64,000 nucleotides of DNA from Streptomyces sp. NBC_00286 (GCF_036173125.1 NZ_CP108054.1:9121501-9185500), one strand, 5' to 3'; shown: positions 15,937-25,368, numbered from the stretch's first letter. Numbers and translations are program-made. The notes: a model not told the origin generated them from the letters alone.

Positions 15937-17019
15937 TCAGGTCAGCCCCGCCCTCTTGCAGGCGGCCTCGAGCTGGGGGGTGCAGATCTGCTGGACCGTG
16001 AACACGCGGTCCTTCACCACGGTGTCCTTGATGGTGCCGACGGTCACGGAGACGGGGGTGAGCAGGACTGCCGGTACGGTGTCCCCGCCGCTGGTCTTCA
16101 CCGTGCTCTTGGCGACGTGGTCGAGGCTTTCACCGCGGGCCGCGGCCACGGCCATTTCGGCGCCGGCGGAAGCCTCGGGACCGAAAGGCTTGTAGACGGT
16201 CATGTACTGATCGCCGGCGACCATACGCCGCAAGGCTCCGAGTTCGGCGTCCTGCCCGGTGACGGGCGGCAGCGGGCTGACCTTGTTCGCCTTGAGGGCG
16301 GAGATGACACCGGCGGCGAGGCCGTCGTTGGCCGAGTAGACCCCGTCGATGTTGTCGGCACCGAGGGCGGAGATGGCGTTGGACATGTGCATGTTCGCGG
16401 TCTCCGTCCTCCACTGGTGTGTGTCGTACGCCTTGCCGATCTTCACCTTCCCCTCGAGCACGGACAGCGCGCCCCTCTTGAACGCCGCCGCGTTGGGGTC
16501 GCTGGGATCGCCGTTCATCATGACGATCTGGCCGCCGGGCACCCTGTCGCCCATGGCGTTCAGCAGTGCCCTGCCCTGCTGCCTGCCGACCTCCTCGTTG
16601 TCGAAGGAGACGTAGCCGGAGACCGGGCCCTCGGCGAGACGGTCGTAGGCGATGACCGGGATACCCGCTTCATCCGCCTTTCTGACCGCGGCGCCGAGCG
16701 ATCTGGCGTCCACGGCGACCAGCACGATGGCGTCGACCCCCTTGGTGATCATCGAGTCCATCTGCTGCCGCTGGACAGCCACGGCGTTCTCGGCGTTGCC
16801 GTGCTCGACCGTGCAGTCGGCGCACAGCTCCTGGACCTTCTTCTCGAACAACGGCCTGTCCTGGGCCTCCCAGCGCTCCGTGGTGGCGGCCGGCAGCAGC
16901 AGACCGATCTCTGGTCTCCCCTCGTCGGAGTCGGTCCCGGCACCCCCGCATGCCGTGAGAACGACGGCCGTCGAGACGGCGGTCAAGGCGAGGGCCGCGT
17001 CCCGTATGCAGGCCTTCAT
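15937..17019 (-). CDS. Sugar-binding lipoprotein (xylose-type SBP)
   Basis: A periplasmic-binding-type lipoprotein of 360 aa. The signal peptide ends in the lipobox LTAC (Cys24). The mature part follows the XylF/ChvE pattern: IGLLLPAATTERWEAQDRPL, IPVIAYDRLAEGPVSGYVSF and VTGQDAELGALRRMVAGDQY. It delivers sugar to the permease and ATPase encoded just downstream. It is clearly paralogous to the lipoprotein at 19917; both end in a PELxxACxRAGLT-like tail. The first gene of its operon, it is divergent from the phosphatase gene at 17389 across a 369-bp regulatory gap. Confidence 0.9.
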   Translation of the reverse strand: MKACIRDAALALTAVSTAVVLTACGGAGTDSDEGRPEIGLLLPAATTERWEAQDRPLFEKKVQELCADCTVEHGNAENAVAVQRQQMDSMITKGVDAIVLVAVDARSLGAAVRKADEAGIPVIAYDRLAEGPVSGYVSFDNEEVGRQQGRALLNAMGDRVPGGQIVMMNGDPSDPNAAAFKRGALSVLEGKVKIGKAYDTHQWRTETANMHMSNAISALGADNIDGVYSANDGLAAGVISALKANKVSPLPPVTGQDAELGALRRMVAGDQYMTVYKPFGPEASAGAEMAVAAARGESLDHVAKSTVKTSGGDTVPAVLLTPVSVTVGTIKDTVVKDRVFTVQQICTPQLEAACKRAGLT

Positions 17020-17388
17020 GTGAGAGACCTCCCTTGTCCTGCACCGAGCGTGGTGAGGGGGCGCTCACGGATCACGCGCGACCGGCCTTCAGCCCTTCGA
17101 CGGGGTGCGCGTGGGGAAGCGGCGCGCGTACACCCGGTGCCGGGATGCGAGTGCGGTGGGGGCGTGGAAGCGGCAGACGGCCACGTCGTCAGTGTGACAC
17201 CGGCGGTGGTGATCCGCGATCGCACGGCGTCGTCGGCCATGGATGCCCGGCGCAGATGCCGATCAAGCACCAGGTCAAGCACCCAGTCAAGTGCCCAATC
17301 AAGGAGATCTGTCCGTTTAGTCCCTGTGTGCGATTCTTGTAGTGGGTGCCCCGGTCTTGTCGGTGCCTGCGGCATGGACGGGAGGTAG
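17020..17388. promoter_or_regulatory. Divergent promoter region with 12-bp iterons
   Basis: This 369-bp gap separates two divergent operons, the ABC transporter and the phosphatase plus second binding protein. No gene is supported in it. Its main feature is a tandem array at 17264-17304: CAAGCACCAGGT, CAAGCACCCAGT, CAAGTGCCCAAT and a partial CAAGG. The array lies about 85 bp from the phosphatase start and could be a multi-site operator serving both directions. The ribosome site for 17389 is GGGAGG at about 17380. Confidence 0.6.
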
Positions 17389-19920
17389 ATGCGAAAGATG
17401 CCTCATGACGGCCGTGCCCGGGCCGGAGTCACGGAGCTGCGGGCATCCGAGTCCGGCGCCGCGGACACCGGTTCTCCGCCTCCGGTGCCAGAGGCCGCCG
17501 TGAGTGACCGGGCGCTGACGTTCGCCGGTGCGGCGCTGGCTGCGGTCTATGTGCCCGCTGCCGAAGAGCTTGTGCTGGTGGAAGCGGCCGGAGGCGCCGC
17601 TTCCCAGTACGGGCTGCCGGAGCGGCTGCCCCTGTCCGGCGGCTCAGCCGCGGCGCACGCCTTCCGCACCGACCGGCCGCTATGGCTGAACCCCGCCGCA
17701 CTCGCCTCCTACTCCGAGGGCGGACCGACGCCGACACGAGCGGAGACGTCGCTGGGTGCGCTGCCCCTGAGGGCAGGGGCCAGGCGACTGGGCTGTCTCG
17801 TCGTCGTGGGGCATCCCGCGGACAGCTTCGAGGCCGAGCAACGGACCTTCCTGGAGCGATACGCCGACGCGGTCGCCGGCGTACTCCAGGCCGGAAGCGG
17901 CCGGCCCGCGCCGTCGTCGCTCCTGACTCCCGCCCTGCGGAGTCTGCGCCTGGGCACCTTCGTCCTGGTGCCGGACACCGGCCTGATCGACGCGGATGAG
18001 ACGCTGCTCGAGCTGGTCGGGATCGCGCCGGACGACTTCGACGGCAAGGCAGACACCCTGATCGTGCACGTCCTCCCCGAGGACATGCACGCGATGATGT
18101 CGGTCCTGGAACCGTCGGGCCAGGCCTTCGGCCGACGCGAGCTGGAGTTCCGCGTCCGCCGCCCCACCGGCGAAATGCGCTGGCTGAGTCTGATGTGCAG
18201 GGTGGTTCCGGCCACCGACGACCGGCCGGAGCAGGTACTGGGCCTGGTCATGGCGACCTCGGTACTGCGCCGGACCGCCGACGACGTCTCCAGGATCCAG
18301 TGGCTGACCGCCGCACTCGATGACGCCACGACCGTCGGCGACGTCAGCCGAGTCGTGGTCACCGCACTGCGCGAGCCGCTCGGCGCCGACCGGGTGGCGC
18401 TCGCCGAGCTGCACGACGACCGGCTCGCGGTCACCGTCCTCGACCCGCCGGAGCCCGACGCCTGGCCCGAGGCATGGCGATCCGAGTGGCGCTCGGAATG
18501 GCCGGACGCACCGGTCAGCGCCCTGCCCACCCTGCAAGTGGCCCTGCGCGACGGACGTGTCGACCTGTGGCCCGCCGGCACCCCCCTCGAACCCGGACTC
18601 GCAGGCATCGGCGCCGGAGGTCTCGCCGTCCTGCCCCTCCCCGCCCAGGGCCGGGTCGCCGGTGTCTGCCTGGTCGGCTGGGACCGGCCGCACGAGTTCG
18701 TCCCCGAGGAGCGGTCCCTGCTGACCGCCACCGCGGCGCTGGTCGGGCAGGCCCTCAGGCGGGCGCACGCGTACGACGCCGAGCAGGAGCTCGCGACGAT
18801 GCTGCAGCGCAGCCTGCTGCCCCGGCGCCTCCCCGAACTGCCCGGCGGCACGGCCGTCGCCCGCTACCTGCCCGCCCGGCGCGGGCTGCAGGTGGGCGGT
18901 GACTGGTACGACGTCATCGCCCTCTCCGAGGATCGCGTGGCCCTGGTCATCGGGGACGTACAAGGCCACAGTGCCGGAGCCGCGACGATCATGGGCCAGA
19001 TGCGTACGGCCGTCAGGGCATACGCGGTGGAGGGCCACCCGCCCGATGTGGTCGTCTCCCACGCCAACCGCCTCCTCGTCGGCATGGAGACCGACCTGTT
19101 CGCCACCTGCTGCTATGCCGAACTCGACCTGGAGGAGGGCAACATCCTGTTCGTCCGCGCCGGGCACCTCTCACCGCTGGTACGCCATCCCGACGGCAGC
19201 ACCGAGGAGGTGGAGGTCGAGGGCGGCCCTCCGCTGGGCATTCTCGCGGAGGCGGATTTCCCCATCACCGCGGTCGCACTCGCCCCCGGCGCGGTGCTCG
19301 CCCTGGTCACCGACGGACTCGTCGAGGCCTCAGACCTGCCCCTGGACGAGGGCATGGCCCGTACCCGGACCGCGTTCGCCGCGGCCGATCCGGCGGATCC
19401 GGGGCGGATGGCCGACGAACTCCTCGGCGACATCGGCCGTCGTGAGGACGACGTGGCCCTGTTGCTGCTGCGCTACGACGGCATGGAGATCCGGCCGATA
19501 CGGGCCGGTTGGACGGTGTGGCGGCTGCCCGACGCCGTCATGCACGCCCGCCGTTTCACGTCCCGCACGCTGCGCCGGTGGCAGGTCCAGGAAGTGGCCG
19601 ACGCGGTGCTGCTTGTCGTGTCGGAGCTGGTCACCAATGCCCTGGTGCACACCCAGGGGGCGGTACGCGTCGACCTGATGCTCCGTGGGGGCCGGGTACG
19701 AGTCAGCGTGAGCGACGCCTCGCCGCGTGCGCCCGCCAAGCCGGTGATCGTGGACTGGGAGGCCACCGGCGGACGAGGCCTGGTGCTGGTCGAAGCGGTG
19801 TCGGAGTCCTTCGGCACGGTGCCGGTGGCCGGCGGCAAGCAGGTGTGGAGCGAGATCACTGTGCCGCCGAACGCGCCGGCCCTCGCGGACTCGGGGCCCG
19901 GAAGGGAAGGCCCGCCATGA
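17389..19920 (+). CDS. GAF-PAS-GAF SpoIIE phosphatase with HATPase domain
   Basis: A multidomain signalling protein of 843 aa with no membrane segment. The order is GAF (about 35-165), PAS (185-295), GAF (300-465), a SpoIIE/PP2C serine phosphatase (466-700) with metal motifs GGDWYDV, GDVQGHS, VTDGLVEAS and EDDVALLLL, and an anti-sigma-type HATPase (705-830) with ELVTNALVHTQG and GGRGLVLVEAV. Such proteins dephosphorylate STAS anti-anti-sigma factors and can also bind or phosphorylate them. The stop codon overlaps the start of a sugar-binding lipoprotein gene (ATGA, 19917-19920), tying the switch to sugar sensing or transport. The sensed ligand is unknown. The start at 17389 has a GGGAGG site. 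Confidence 0.88.
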   Translation: MRKMPHDGRARAGVTELRASESGAADTGSPPPVPEAAVSDRALTFAGAALAAVYVPAAEELVLVEAAGGAASQYGLPERLPLSGGSAAAHAFRTDRPLWLNPAALASYSEGGPTPTRAETSLGALPLRAGARRLGCLVVVGHPADSFEAEQRTFLERYADAVAGVLQAGSGRPAPSSLLTPALRSLRLGTFVLVPDTGLIDADETLLELVGIAPDDFDGKADTLIVHVLPEDMHAMMSVLEPSGQAFGRRELEFRVRRPTGEMRWLSLMCRVVPATDDRPEQVLGLVMATSVLRRTADDVSRIQWLTAALDDATTVGDVSRVVVTALREPLGADRVALAELHDDRLAVTVLDPPEPDAWPEAWRSEWRSEWPDAPVSALPTLQVALRDGRVDLWPAGTPLEPGLAGIGAGGLAVLPLPAQGRVAGVCLVGWDRPHEFVPEERSLLTATAALVGQALRRAHAYDAEQELATMLQRSLLPRRLPELPGGTAVARYLPARRGLQVGGDWYDVIALSEDRVALVIGDVQGHSAGAATIMGQMRTAVRAYAVEGHPPDVVVSHANRLLVGMETDLFATCCYAELDLEEGNILFVRAGHLSPLVRHPDGSTEEVEVEGGPPLGILAEADFPITAVALAPGAVLALVTDGLVEASDLPLDEGMARTRTAFAAADPADPGRMADELLGDIGRREDDVALLLLRYDGMEIRPIRAGWTVWRLPDAVMHARRFTSRTLRRWQVQEVADAVLLVVSELVTNALVHTQGAVRVDLMLRGGRVRVSVSDASPRAPAKPVIVDWEATGGRGLVLVEAVSESFGTVPVAGGKQVWSEITVPPNAPALADSGPGREGPP

Positions 19921-21017
19921 GGACTCGTACGCGGAAGACTCGTACGCGGTACGTCATCGCGGCGCTCCTCGCGGGACTCCTGTCGATGTCGTCCCTGGCC
20001 GCCTGCGGAGGAGACGACGAGGCGGGCACGGACAGCTTCAGCGTCGGCCTGCTGCTCCCGAGCAAGGCGGTTCCCCGCTGGGAGCATTCCGACAAGCCGC
20101 TGATCGAGAAGCGGCTGAAGGAGCTGTGTCCCGGCTGCACCATGGAGTACGCCAATGCCGAGAACGACGCGGCGAGGCAGCGGCAACAGGTGCTGTCCAT
20201 GATCACCAAGGGAGTCGGGGTCCTGATCCTCGACGCCGCCGACACCAGGGCGCTCCGTTCCTCGATCCAGGAGGCGAAGGCGGCGGGTGTACCGGTCGTC
20301 GCGTATGACCGGCTCGCCGAAGGCCCGATCTCCGGCTATGTCAGTTTCGACGGGGCGCAAGTCGGCAGGCTCCAGGGCGAGGCGCTCATGAAGGCCATGG
20401 GCGACAGGGCGAACGGCCGGACCGTCGTCATGATGAACGGCGACCCGACCAGCCCCAACGCCGCCTGGTACAGGCGGGGCACGCTGTCCGTCCTCACCGG
20501 CAAGGTCAAGATCGGCAGGTCGTACGACACCCTGGGCTGGAGCTCGGAGAACGCCCACGCCAATATGTCCGCCGCCATCGCGGCTCTGGGCCCGGACCGG
20601 ATCGACGGCGTCCTGGCCGCCAACGACGCCATCGCCGCAGGCGTCATCTCCGCTCTCAAGAAGGCCGATGTCAGGGAGCTTCCTCCCATCACCGGCCAGG
20701 ACGCCGACCTCGACGCCGTACGGCGGATCATCAACGGCGAGCAGTACATGACGGTGTACAAGCCCTTCAAAGCGGAAGCCGACGCCGCCGCCGCGATGGC
20801 CGTCGCCCTGGGACGCGGCGAGGGACTCGGCGAACTCGCCACGACGACGACCGACAGCCCCACGACCAAGGACATCCCGTCCGTCCTGCTCACTCCGCGC
20901 TCCGTGACGGTCGCCAACATCCAGCAGACACTCGTCAAGGACGGCGTGTACACCATCGACCAGATCTGCGTCCCGGAACTCCGGCCCGCCTGCGACAGGG
21001 CCGGACTTACCCCCTGA
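19917..21017 (+). CDS. Second sugar-binding lipoprotein (xylose-type SBP)
   Basis: A 366-aa lipoprotein. The N-terminus MRTRTRKTRTR is followed by a hydrophobic signal and the lipobox LAAC (about Cys26). The core matches the SBP at 15937: VGLLLPSKAVPRWEHSDKPL, VPVVAYDRLAEGPISGYVSF and ITGQDADLDAVRRIINGEQY. It has no transporter partner of its own and is translationally coupled to the SpoIIE phosphatase. It may serve the divergent transporter as an alternative receptor or act in sensing. The start is fixed by the ATGA overlap; a longer open frame upstream is out of phase with the phosphatase and not real. Confidence 0.88.
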   Translation: MRTRTRKTRTRYVIAALLAGLLSMSSLAACGGDDEAGTDSFSVGLLLPSKAVPRWEHSDKPLIEKRLKELCPGCTMEYANAENDAARQRQQVLSMITKGVGVLILDAADTRALRSSIQEAKAAGVPVVAYDRLAEGPISGYVSFDGAQVGRLQGEALMKAMGDRANGRTVVMMNGDPTSPNAAWYRRGTLSVLTGKVKIGRSYDTLGWSSENAHANMSAAIAALGPDRIDGVLAANDAIAAGVISALKKADVRELPPITGQDADLDAVRRIINGEQYMTVYKPFKAEADAAAAMAVALGRGEGLGELATTTTDSPTTKDIPSVLLTPRSVTVANIQQTLVKDGVYTIDQICVPELRPACDRAGLTP

Positions 21018-21058
21018 CTCCGAAGGCCTTTGGACCTGACGTCCGCGCGAAGCCGCGA

Positions 21059-21859
21059 TTACGGCTTGCGTGCCACCCCGCCGAAGCTGTCGACTTCCTG
21101 AGGTTCCTCCGGTCCCTCCGGCTCATCCACGGGGCGCCACTGGGCGACGGACACCAGGCCGGGATCGAGGAGTTCGAGGCCGTCGAAGAAGCGGGCGAGC
21201 TGGTCGGGGCTGCGGTTGGTGCGCGGGTTGTCGCTCGCCTGGTTCCACTGCTCGACCATGGCGCGCATCTCCTTGGGATGGAACACCTCGGTGCTGTCGC
21301 AGAACACCAGGTGACTGCCGGACGGCAGGACGTCCACCAGCCGCTCGACAAGGCCGTACGCACTGTCGTCGGGTACGTGGGCCGCGATACCCAGCAGCAT
21401 CAGCGCGACCGGCTGCTCGAAGTCCAGCGTCCGGGAAGCGCCTTCCAGGATGGCCGCCGGGTCGCGCAGGTCGGCGTCGATGTAGTCGGTGGCGCCCTGT
21501 GCAGTGCTGGTCAGCAGCGCCGTGGCGTGGGCCAGCACGATGGGGTCGTGGTCGACGTACACGATCCGCGCCTCGGGGTTGATCCGCTGGGCGACCTCAT
21601 GGGTGTTGTCGAACGTGGGCAGTCCCGTGCCGACGTCGAGGAACTGGCGTATACCGACCTCACCGGCCAGATAGGTGACGGTCCGCTTGAGGAACGCCCG
21701 CTGGGCCCGGGCGATTTGGACGATCTCCGGGTTCAGCTCGCGGATCTGATCACCGACCTCGCGGTCGATCTCGTAGCAGTCCTTGCCCCCGAGCCAGTAG
21801 TTCCAGATCCGCGCGGAGTGCGGCACGTTGCTGTTGATCAACGGAACGTCATGAGGCAT
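21059..21859 (-). CDS. SAM-dependent methyltransferase (DUF574/SAV2177)
   Basis: A 266-aa member of the SAV2177-type methyltransferases, very numerous in Streptomyces. The SAM site is visible at RQFLDVGTGLPTFDNTHEVA and RIVYVDHDPIVLAHATALL, and the N-terminus NSNVPHSARIWNYWLGGKD is the family hallmark. The substrate is not known for the family. The ATG at 21859 is preceded by GGAG at the proper distance. It is monocistronic; the 150 bp upstream hold no recognisable gene. Confidence 0.88.
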   Translation of the reverse strand: MPHDVPLINSNVPHSARIWNYWLGGKDCYEIDREVGDQIRELNPEIVQIARAQRAFLKRTVTYLAGEVGIRQFLDVGTGLPTFDNTHEVAQRINPEARIVYVDHDPIVLAHATALLTSTAQGATDYIDADLRDPAAILEGASRTLDFEQPVALMLLGIAAHVPDDSAYGLVERLVDVLPSGSHLVFCDSTEVFHPKEMRAMVEQWNQASDNPRTNRSPDQLARFFDGLELLDPGLVSVAQWRPVDEPEGPEEPQEVDSFGGVARKP

Positions 21860-22009
21860 GGGGCATCTCCGAGTTGGCCGGCAAGTACTGCCCAAGATTA
21901 AGCCGGTGAGCGGCGTACGTCATCGCTTGCGTGATCTTCCGGAGAACGTACAGTCGGCTGACGGAGTTCCGTAACTCAGCGACTGCCCGTAGCCGGGCTC
22001 AGTGACTGG

Positions 22010-22318
22010 TCAGCGACGCCGCCGCAAGGTGGAGGCCGCGCCCGCTGTGATCAGCACGCCCGCCGCGCCGCCCGCCACGAGGGGCAGGGCCGTACTCGCA
22101 CGGTCCTCTACGAGGGATTCCTCGGAGGACACGGACTCACCGTGCCCGCTGGTGACGCTGATCGGGGACTCGGCGGACGTGCTGGTGATGATCGTGGACG
22201 ACTTGCCGGGGGTGGCGCCCTCCGGAGCCCCCTGTGCGATGGCGGGGCAGGCGGCCCACACCGTGAGCAGCAGCGGAGCCACTCCGACGAGGGCGGCGAT
22301 GCGGCGGTGTGCGGTCAT
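22010..22318 (-). CDS. Small secreted, C-terminally membrane-anchored protein
   Basis: A 102-aa protein with a Sec signal peptide (residues 1-30, cleavage near AIAQGA). A Ser/Thr-rich linker (SSTIITSTSAESPISVTSGH) follows, then one C-terminal membrane helix (LPLVAGGAAGVLITAGAAS) ending in TLRRRR. This signal-linker-helix-basic tail resembles a sortase substrate but lacks an LPxTG or LAxTG motif. The start at 22318 has AAGGAGG upstream. The function is unknown. It is encoded downstream of lutC on the same strand, with 116 bp between. Confidence 0.6.
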   Translation of the reverse strand: MTAHRRIAALVGVAPLLLTVWAACPAIAQGAPEGATPGKSSTIITSTSAESPISVTSGHGESVSSEESLVEDRASTALPLVAGGAAGVLITAGAASTLRRRR

Positions 22319-22434
22319 CCGTCGGGTTCCTCCTTGGCACGGCAAACGGATCGGTCGGCTGGGCCATGGCGATGAGCCATGACTGTCGGCCTCCCCGTTG
22401 TCTCCATGACGTACGAAACCCGGGCGCGATCCGT

Positions 22435-23097
22435 TCAATTCCCGCCGACAGTGCGGTCGTTCACGAGGACCACCTCGAGGGTGCGCGGACCGTGCACCCC
22501 CTCGACCCGGTCGAGCTCGATGTCACTGGTCGCCGAAGGGCCGGAGATCCAGGTCAGCGGACGTGCCGGGTCGAGACGCGGAAGAGCCTGCGGGACCGAC
22601 GACACAACCTGGTCGGGTACGCGTACGACACAGATGTGGTGATCCGGGACGAGCGTGATCCGGCGGCGGCCCTGATCCGGTCCGCCGTCCAGCACGATGG
22701 TGCCGGTCTCGGCGATCGCCACGGCACACGCCGTGATCACGCTGTCGACCCGGTCGAGCTCGTGCGGCGTGCTGTCGCCGCGGTCGGGCACGCGCGTGAC
22801 ATCGGTCTCCGCCAGCCACGCCTCGTCCAGTCCCGGCGGCACGGCCACCGACGTCGAGCCCCGCCCGGCCAGCAGCCCGGCGATCAGCGCCGCCAGCTCG
22901 CCGGCCTCGCAGCGGTGCACTATCGCCCGGTAGTCCGCCAGATTCTCGGCGAGCAGATCGACTGTCTCCTCGACACTCCGGTCCCCGTGCTCGCGCAGAT
23001 AACCCCGGTCAACGGCCTGCTCGTACGGAGTGTTGCCGCGTGGCACGTCCGCGATCGCGCGCCGCACCCGGCCGAGGACCACATCCCTGGTGCTCAT
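22435..23097 (-). CDS. lutC: Lactate utilization protein C
   Basis: A LUD-domain (YkgG/LutC) protein of 220 aa, third member of the LutABC complex that oxidises L-lactate to pyruvate with iron-sulfur electron transfer. Conserved stretches are GLLAGRGSTSVAVPPGLDEA, AIAETGTIVLDGGPDQGRRR and TWISGPSATSDIELDRVEGV. Its ATG at 23097 overlaps the lutB stop (ATGA, 23094-23097). It is the last gene of the lut block, downstream of rhaB, where lactate from rhamnose breakdown would be consumed. Confidence 0.9.
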   Translation of the reverse strand: MSTRDVVLGRVRRAIADVPRGNTPYEQAVDRGYLREHGDRSVEETVDLLAENLADYRAIVHRCEAGELAALIAGLLAGRGSTSVAVPPGLDEAWLAETDVTRVPDRGDSTPHELDRVDSVITACAVAIAETGTIVLDGGPDQGRRRITLVPDHHICVVRVPDQVVSSVPQALPRLDPARPLTWISGPSATSDIELDRVEGVHGPRTLEVVLVNDRTVGGN

Positions 23098-24572
23098 TTG
23101 CCGGTGTCCTTTCCGCCGTTCGTACGCTGCCACCAGTCGCGGAACGGTTCCGACGGCATCGTCGGAAGATCACGGGTCGCGCTCCACGCCGCGCCCGGAC
23201 CGGGCAGCGAACGGGGATGGAAGCGGCGGCTCCGCGACGCCAGCCGCTGCCCGGTGCGCAGGGCGCCCGGGTGCTTGAACGCCCAGCGTGCCGCACGCAT
23301 CGCGGCCCGCTCGGCGGCGTGTCCCTTCGCGGGCTTGAGGACGACCTCGTTGCCGTCCCGGGTCACCGCACCGCCCTCGACGACCCGCTCCCGGAGATGG
23401 ACCAGCACCTCGGGGATGTCGATCGCCACCGGGCACACCTCGTAGCAGGCGCCGCACAACGAGGAGGCGTACGGCAGCGAGGCGTCGATCTCGCTTGCGG
23501 TGCCCCTCAGTTGAGGGCTGAGGATGGCGCCGATCGGGCCCGGGTACACCGAGCCGTACGCATGGCCGCCCGCCCGCTCGTACACCGGGCAGACGTTGAG
23601 ACACGCCGAGCAGCGGATACAGCGCAGGGCCTGGCGGCCGACCTCGTCGGCCAGCGTGTCGGTGCGGCCGTTGTCGATGAGCACCAGATGGAAGGTGCTC
23701 GGGCCGTCACCGTCGGTGGTGCCGGTCCACATGGAGGTGTACGGGTTCATGCGCTCGGCCGTCGAGGAGCGGGGGAGCGTCTGCAGGAAGACCTCCAGGT
23801 CCTGCCAGGTCGGCACGATCTTCTCGATGCCGACGACCGAGATCAGCGTCTCGGGGAGGGTCAGACACATACGGCCGTTGCCCTCGGACTCGACTACGAC
23901 CATGGTGCCCGTCTCGGCGACCATGAAGTTGGCCCCGGAGATGCCGACCTTGGCGCGCAGGAACTTCTCGCGGAGGTGCAGACGGGCGGCCTCGGCGAGT
24001 TCGGCGGGAGTGTCCGTCAGCCCCTCGGGGGCCGGGCGGCCCCACTCGCTCATCTCGCGGGCGAAGATCTCGCGGATCTCGCCGCGGTTGCGGTGGATCG
24101 CCGGGACGAGGATGTGCGAGGGCCGGTCCTTGCCCAACTGCACGATGAGCTCGGCGAGATCGGTCTCGTACGCGTGGATGCCCTCGGCCTCCAGCGCCTC
24201 GTTGAGGCCGATCTCCTGGGTGGCCATGGACTTGACCTTCACGACCTCGCTCTCGCCGGTCGTCTTCACCAGGTCCGCGACGATACGGTTCGCCTCGTCG
24301 GCGTCGGCCGCCCAGTGCACGATGCCGCCCGCCGCCGTGACCGACTCCTCCAACTGCACGAGATACCGGTCGAGATGACGGAGAGTGTGGTCCTTGATCT
24401 GCTTGCCGGCCTCGCGCAGCTCCGCCCAGTCGGACACCTCCGCGACCGCCTTGGCACGCTTGGCGCGGATCGTGTGTGTGGCGTGGCGGAGGTTGCCGCG
24501 CAGGGTCTGGTTGTGGACGGCTTCGTGCGCGGCCTTCGGGAAGGACGGCATGCCGACGAAGGTGCCGCTCAT
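23094..24572 (-). CDS. lutB: Lactate utilization iron-sulfur protein B
   Basis: A 492-aa LutB protein with an N-terminal LUD domain and two C-terminal 4Fe-4S motifs, CIRCSACLNVCPVYE and CGACYEVCPVAIDIP. It is the core subunit of the lactate oxidation complex. The signature ISGANFMVAETGTMVVVESE is present. Length and order match the family. The start at 24572 gives MSGTFVGMPSFPKAAHEA; the gap to lutA is 40 bp and the end overlaps lutC by four bases, so the three are one operon. Confidence 0.92.
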   Translation of the reverse strand: MSGTFVGMPSFPKAAHEAVHNQTLRGNLRHATHTIRAKRAKAVAEVSDWAELREAGKQIKDHTLRHLDRYLVQLEESVTAAGGIVHWAADADEANRIVADLVKTTGESEVVKVKSMATQEIGLNEALEAEGIHAYETDLAELIVQLGKDRPSHILVPAIHRNRGEIREIFAREMSEWGRPAPEGLTDTPAELAEAARLHLREKFLRAKVGISGANFMVAETGTMVVVESEGNGRMCLTLPETLISVVGIEKIVPTWQDLEVFLQTLPRSSTAERMNPYTSMWTGTTDGDGPSTFHLVLIDNGRTDTLADEVGRQALRCIRCSACLNVCPVYERAGGHAYGSVYPGPIGAILSPQLRGTASEIDASLPYASSLCGACYEVCPVAIDIPEVLVHLRERVVEGGAVTRDGNEVVLKPAKGHAAERAAMRAARWAFKHPGALRTGQRLASRSRRFHPRSLPGPGAAWSATRDLPTMPSEPFRDWWQRTNGGKDTGK

Positions 24573-24612
24573 GCGCTCGACTCCTCTACGGTGCTCCCGC
24601 TCATGCCACGGG

Positions 24613-25368
24613 TCATGTCAGGGGCTCCTCTTCCGTGCTCGCCAGGATCTCCGCGATGTGCACCGGCCGCATCTCCGTTCTGAGGCGGGCCATCGTGCCG
24701 CCGATGTGCATCAGACAGGAGTTGTCCGCGGCGCACAGCGCGTTCGCGCCCGTCGACGCGGCGTTACGGACCTTGTCGGCGCCCATCGCCGCCGAGACAT
24801 CGGAGTTCTTCACGGCGAAGGTGCCGCCGAAGCCGCAGCATTCGTCGGCGCCGGGAAGCTCCCTCAGCTCGAGGCCCTTGACCGCCTGGAGGAGCCGGCG
24901 CGGACGGTCGCCGAGGCCCAGGCTGCGCAGACCATGACAGGTCGGGTGGTACGTGACGGTGTGCGGGTAGTACGCGCCGACGTCGGTCACGCCCAGAACG
25001 TCCACGAGGAACTCCGTGAGCTCGTACGTCTTGGGCACGACCGGAGCGAGCGTCCGCGCGAGGGTGTCGCCGCGGCCCTCCGCCCGCGCCCGCTCGCCCA
25101 TGCGCGGATACAGCTCCCGGACCATCGCGCCACAGGAGCCGGAGGGCGTCACGATCGCCTCGTACTCCCCGAAGACATCGGAGAAATGCCGGGCCAGTGG
25201 CTCGGCCTCGTGGCGATAGCCGGTGTTGTAGTGCGCCTGCCCGCAACAGGTCTGGCCCATCGGGAAGTCGACGTCGACGCCCAGCCTGGTCAGCAGTTTC
25301 ACCACGGCACGGCCGGTTTCCGGATACAGCGTGTCGTTGACACAGGTCAGGAACAGGGCGACACGCAT
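24613..25368 (-). CDS. lutA: Lactate utilization protein A (CCG-domain Fe-S oxidoreductase)
   Basis: A 251-aa protein with two cysteine-rich CCG domains: GQTCCGQAHYNTGYRHEAE with GSCGAMV, and ADECCGFGGTFAVKN with NSCLMHIGG. It is subunit A of the L-lactate oxidation complex. The start at 25368 follows AAGGAG; upstream codons in the same frame show no similarity. Only 97 bp separate it from the rhaB stop, in the same direction, so the lut genes may be read through from the rhamnose operon. Confidence 0.92.
   Translation of the reverse strand: MRVALFLTCVNDTLYPETGRAVVKLLTRLGVDVDFPMGQTCCGQAHYNTGYRHEAEPLARHFSDVFGEYEAIVTPSGSCGAMVRELYPRMGERARAEGRGDTLARTLAPVVPKTYELTEFLVDVLGVTDVGAYYPHTVTYHPTCHGLRSLGLGDRPRRLLQAVKGLELRELPGADECCGFGGTFAVKNSDVSAAMGADKVRNAASTGANALCAADNSCLMHIGGTMARLRTEMRPVHIAEILASTEEEPLT

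Noticed and set aside
17264..17304. Small peptide gene with HQVKHPVKCPIK-like repeats
   Set aside because: The frame lacks a ribosome site and a convincing start; the repeats are better read as DNA sites.
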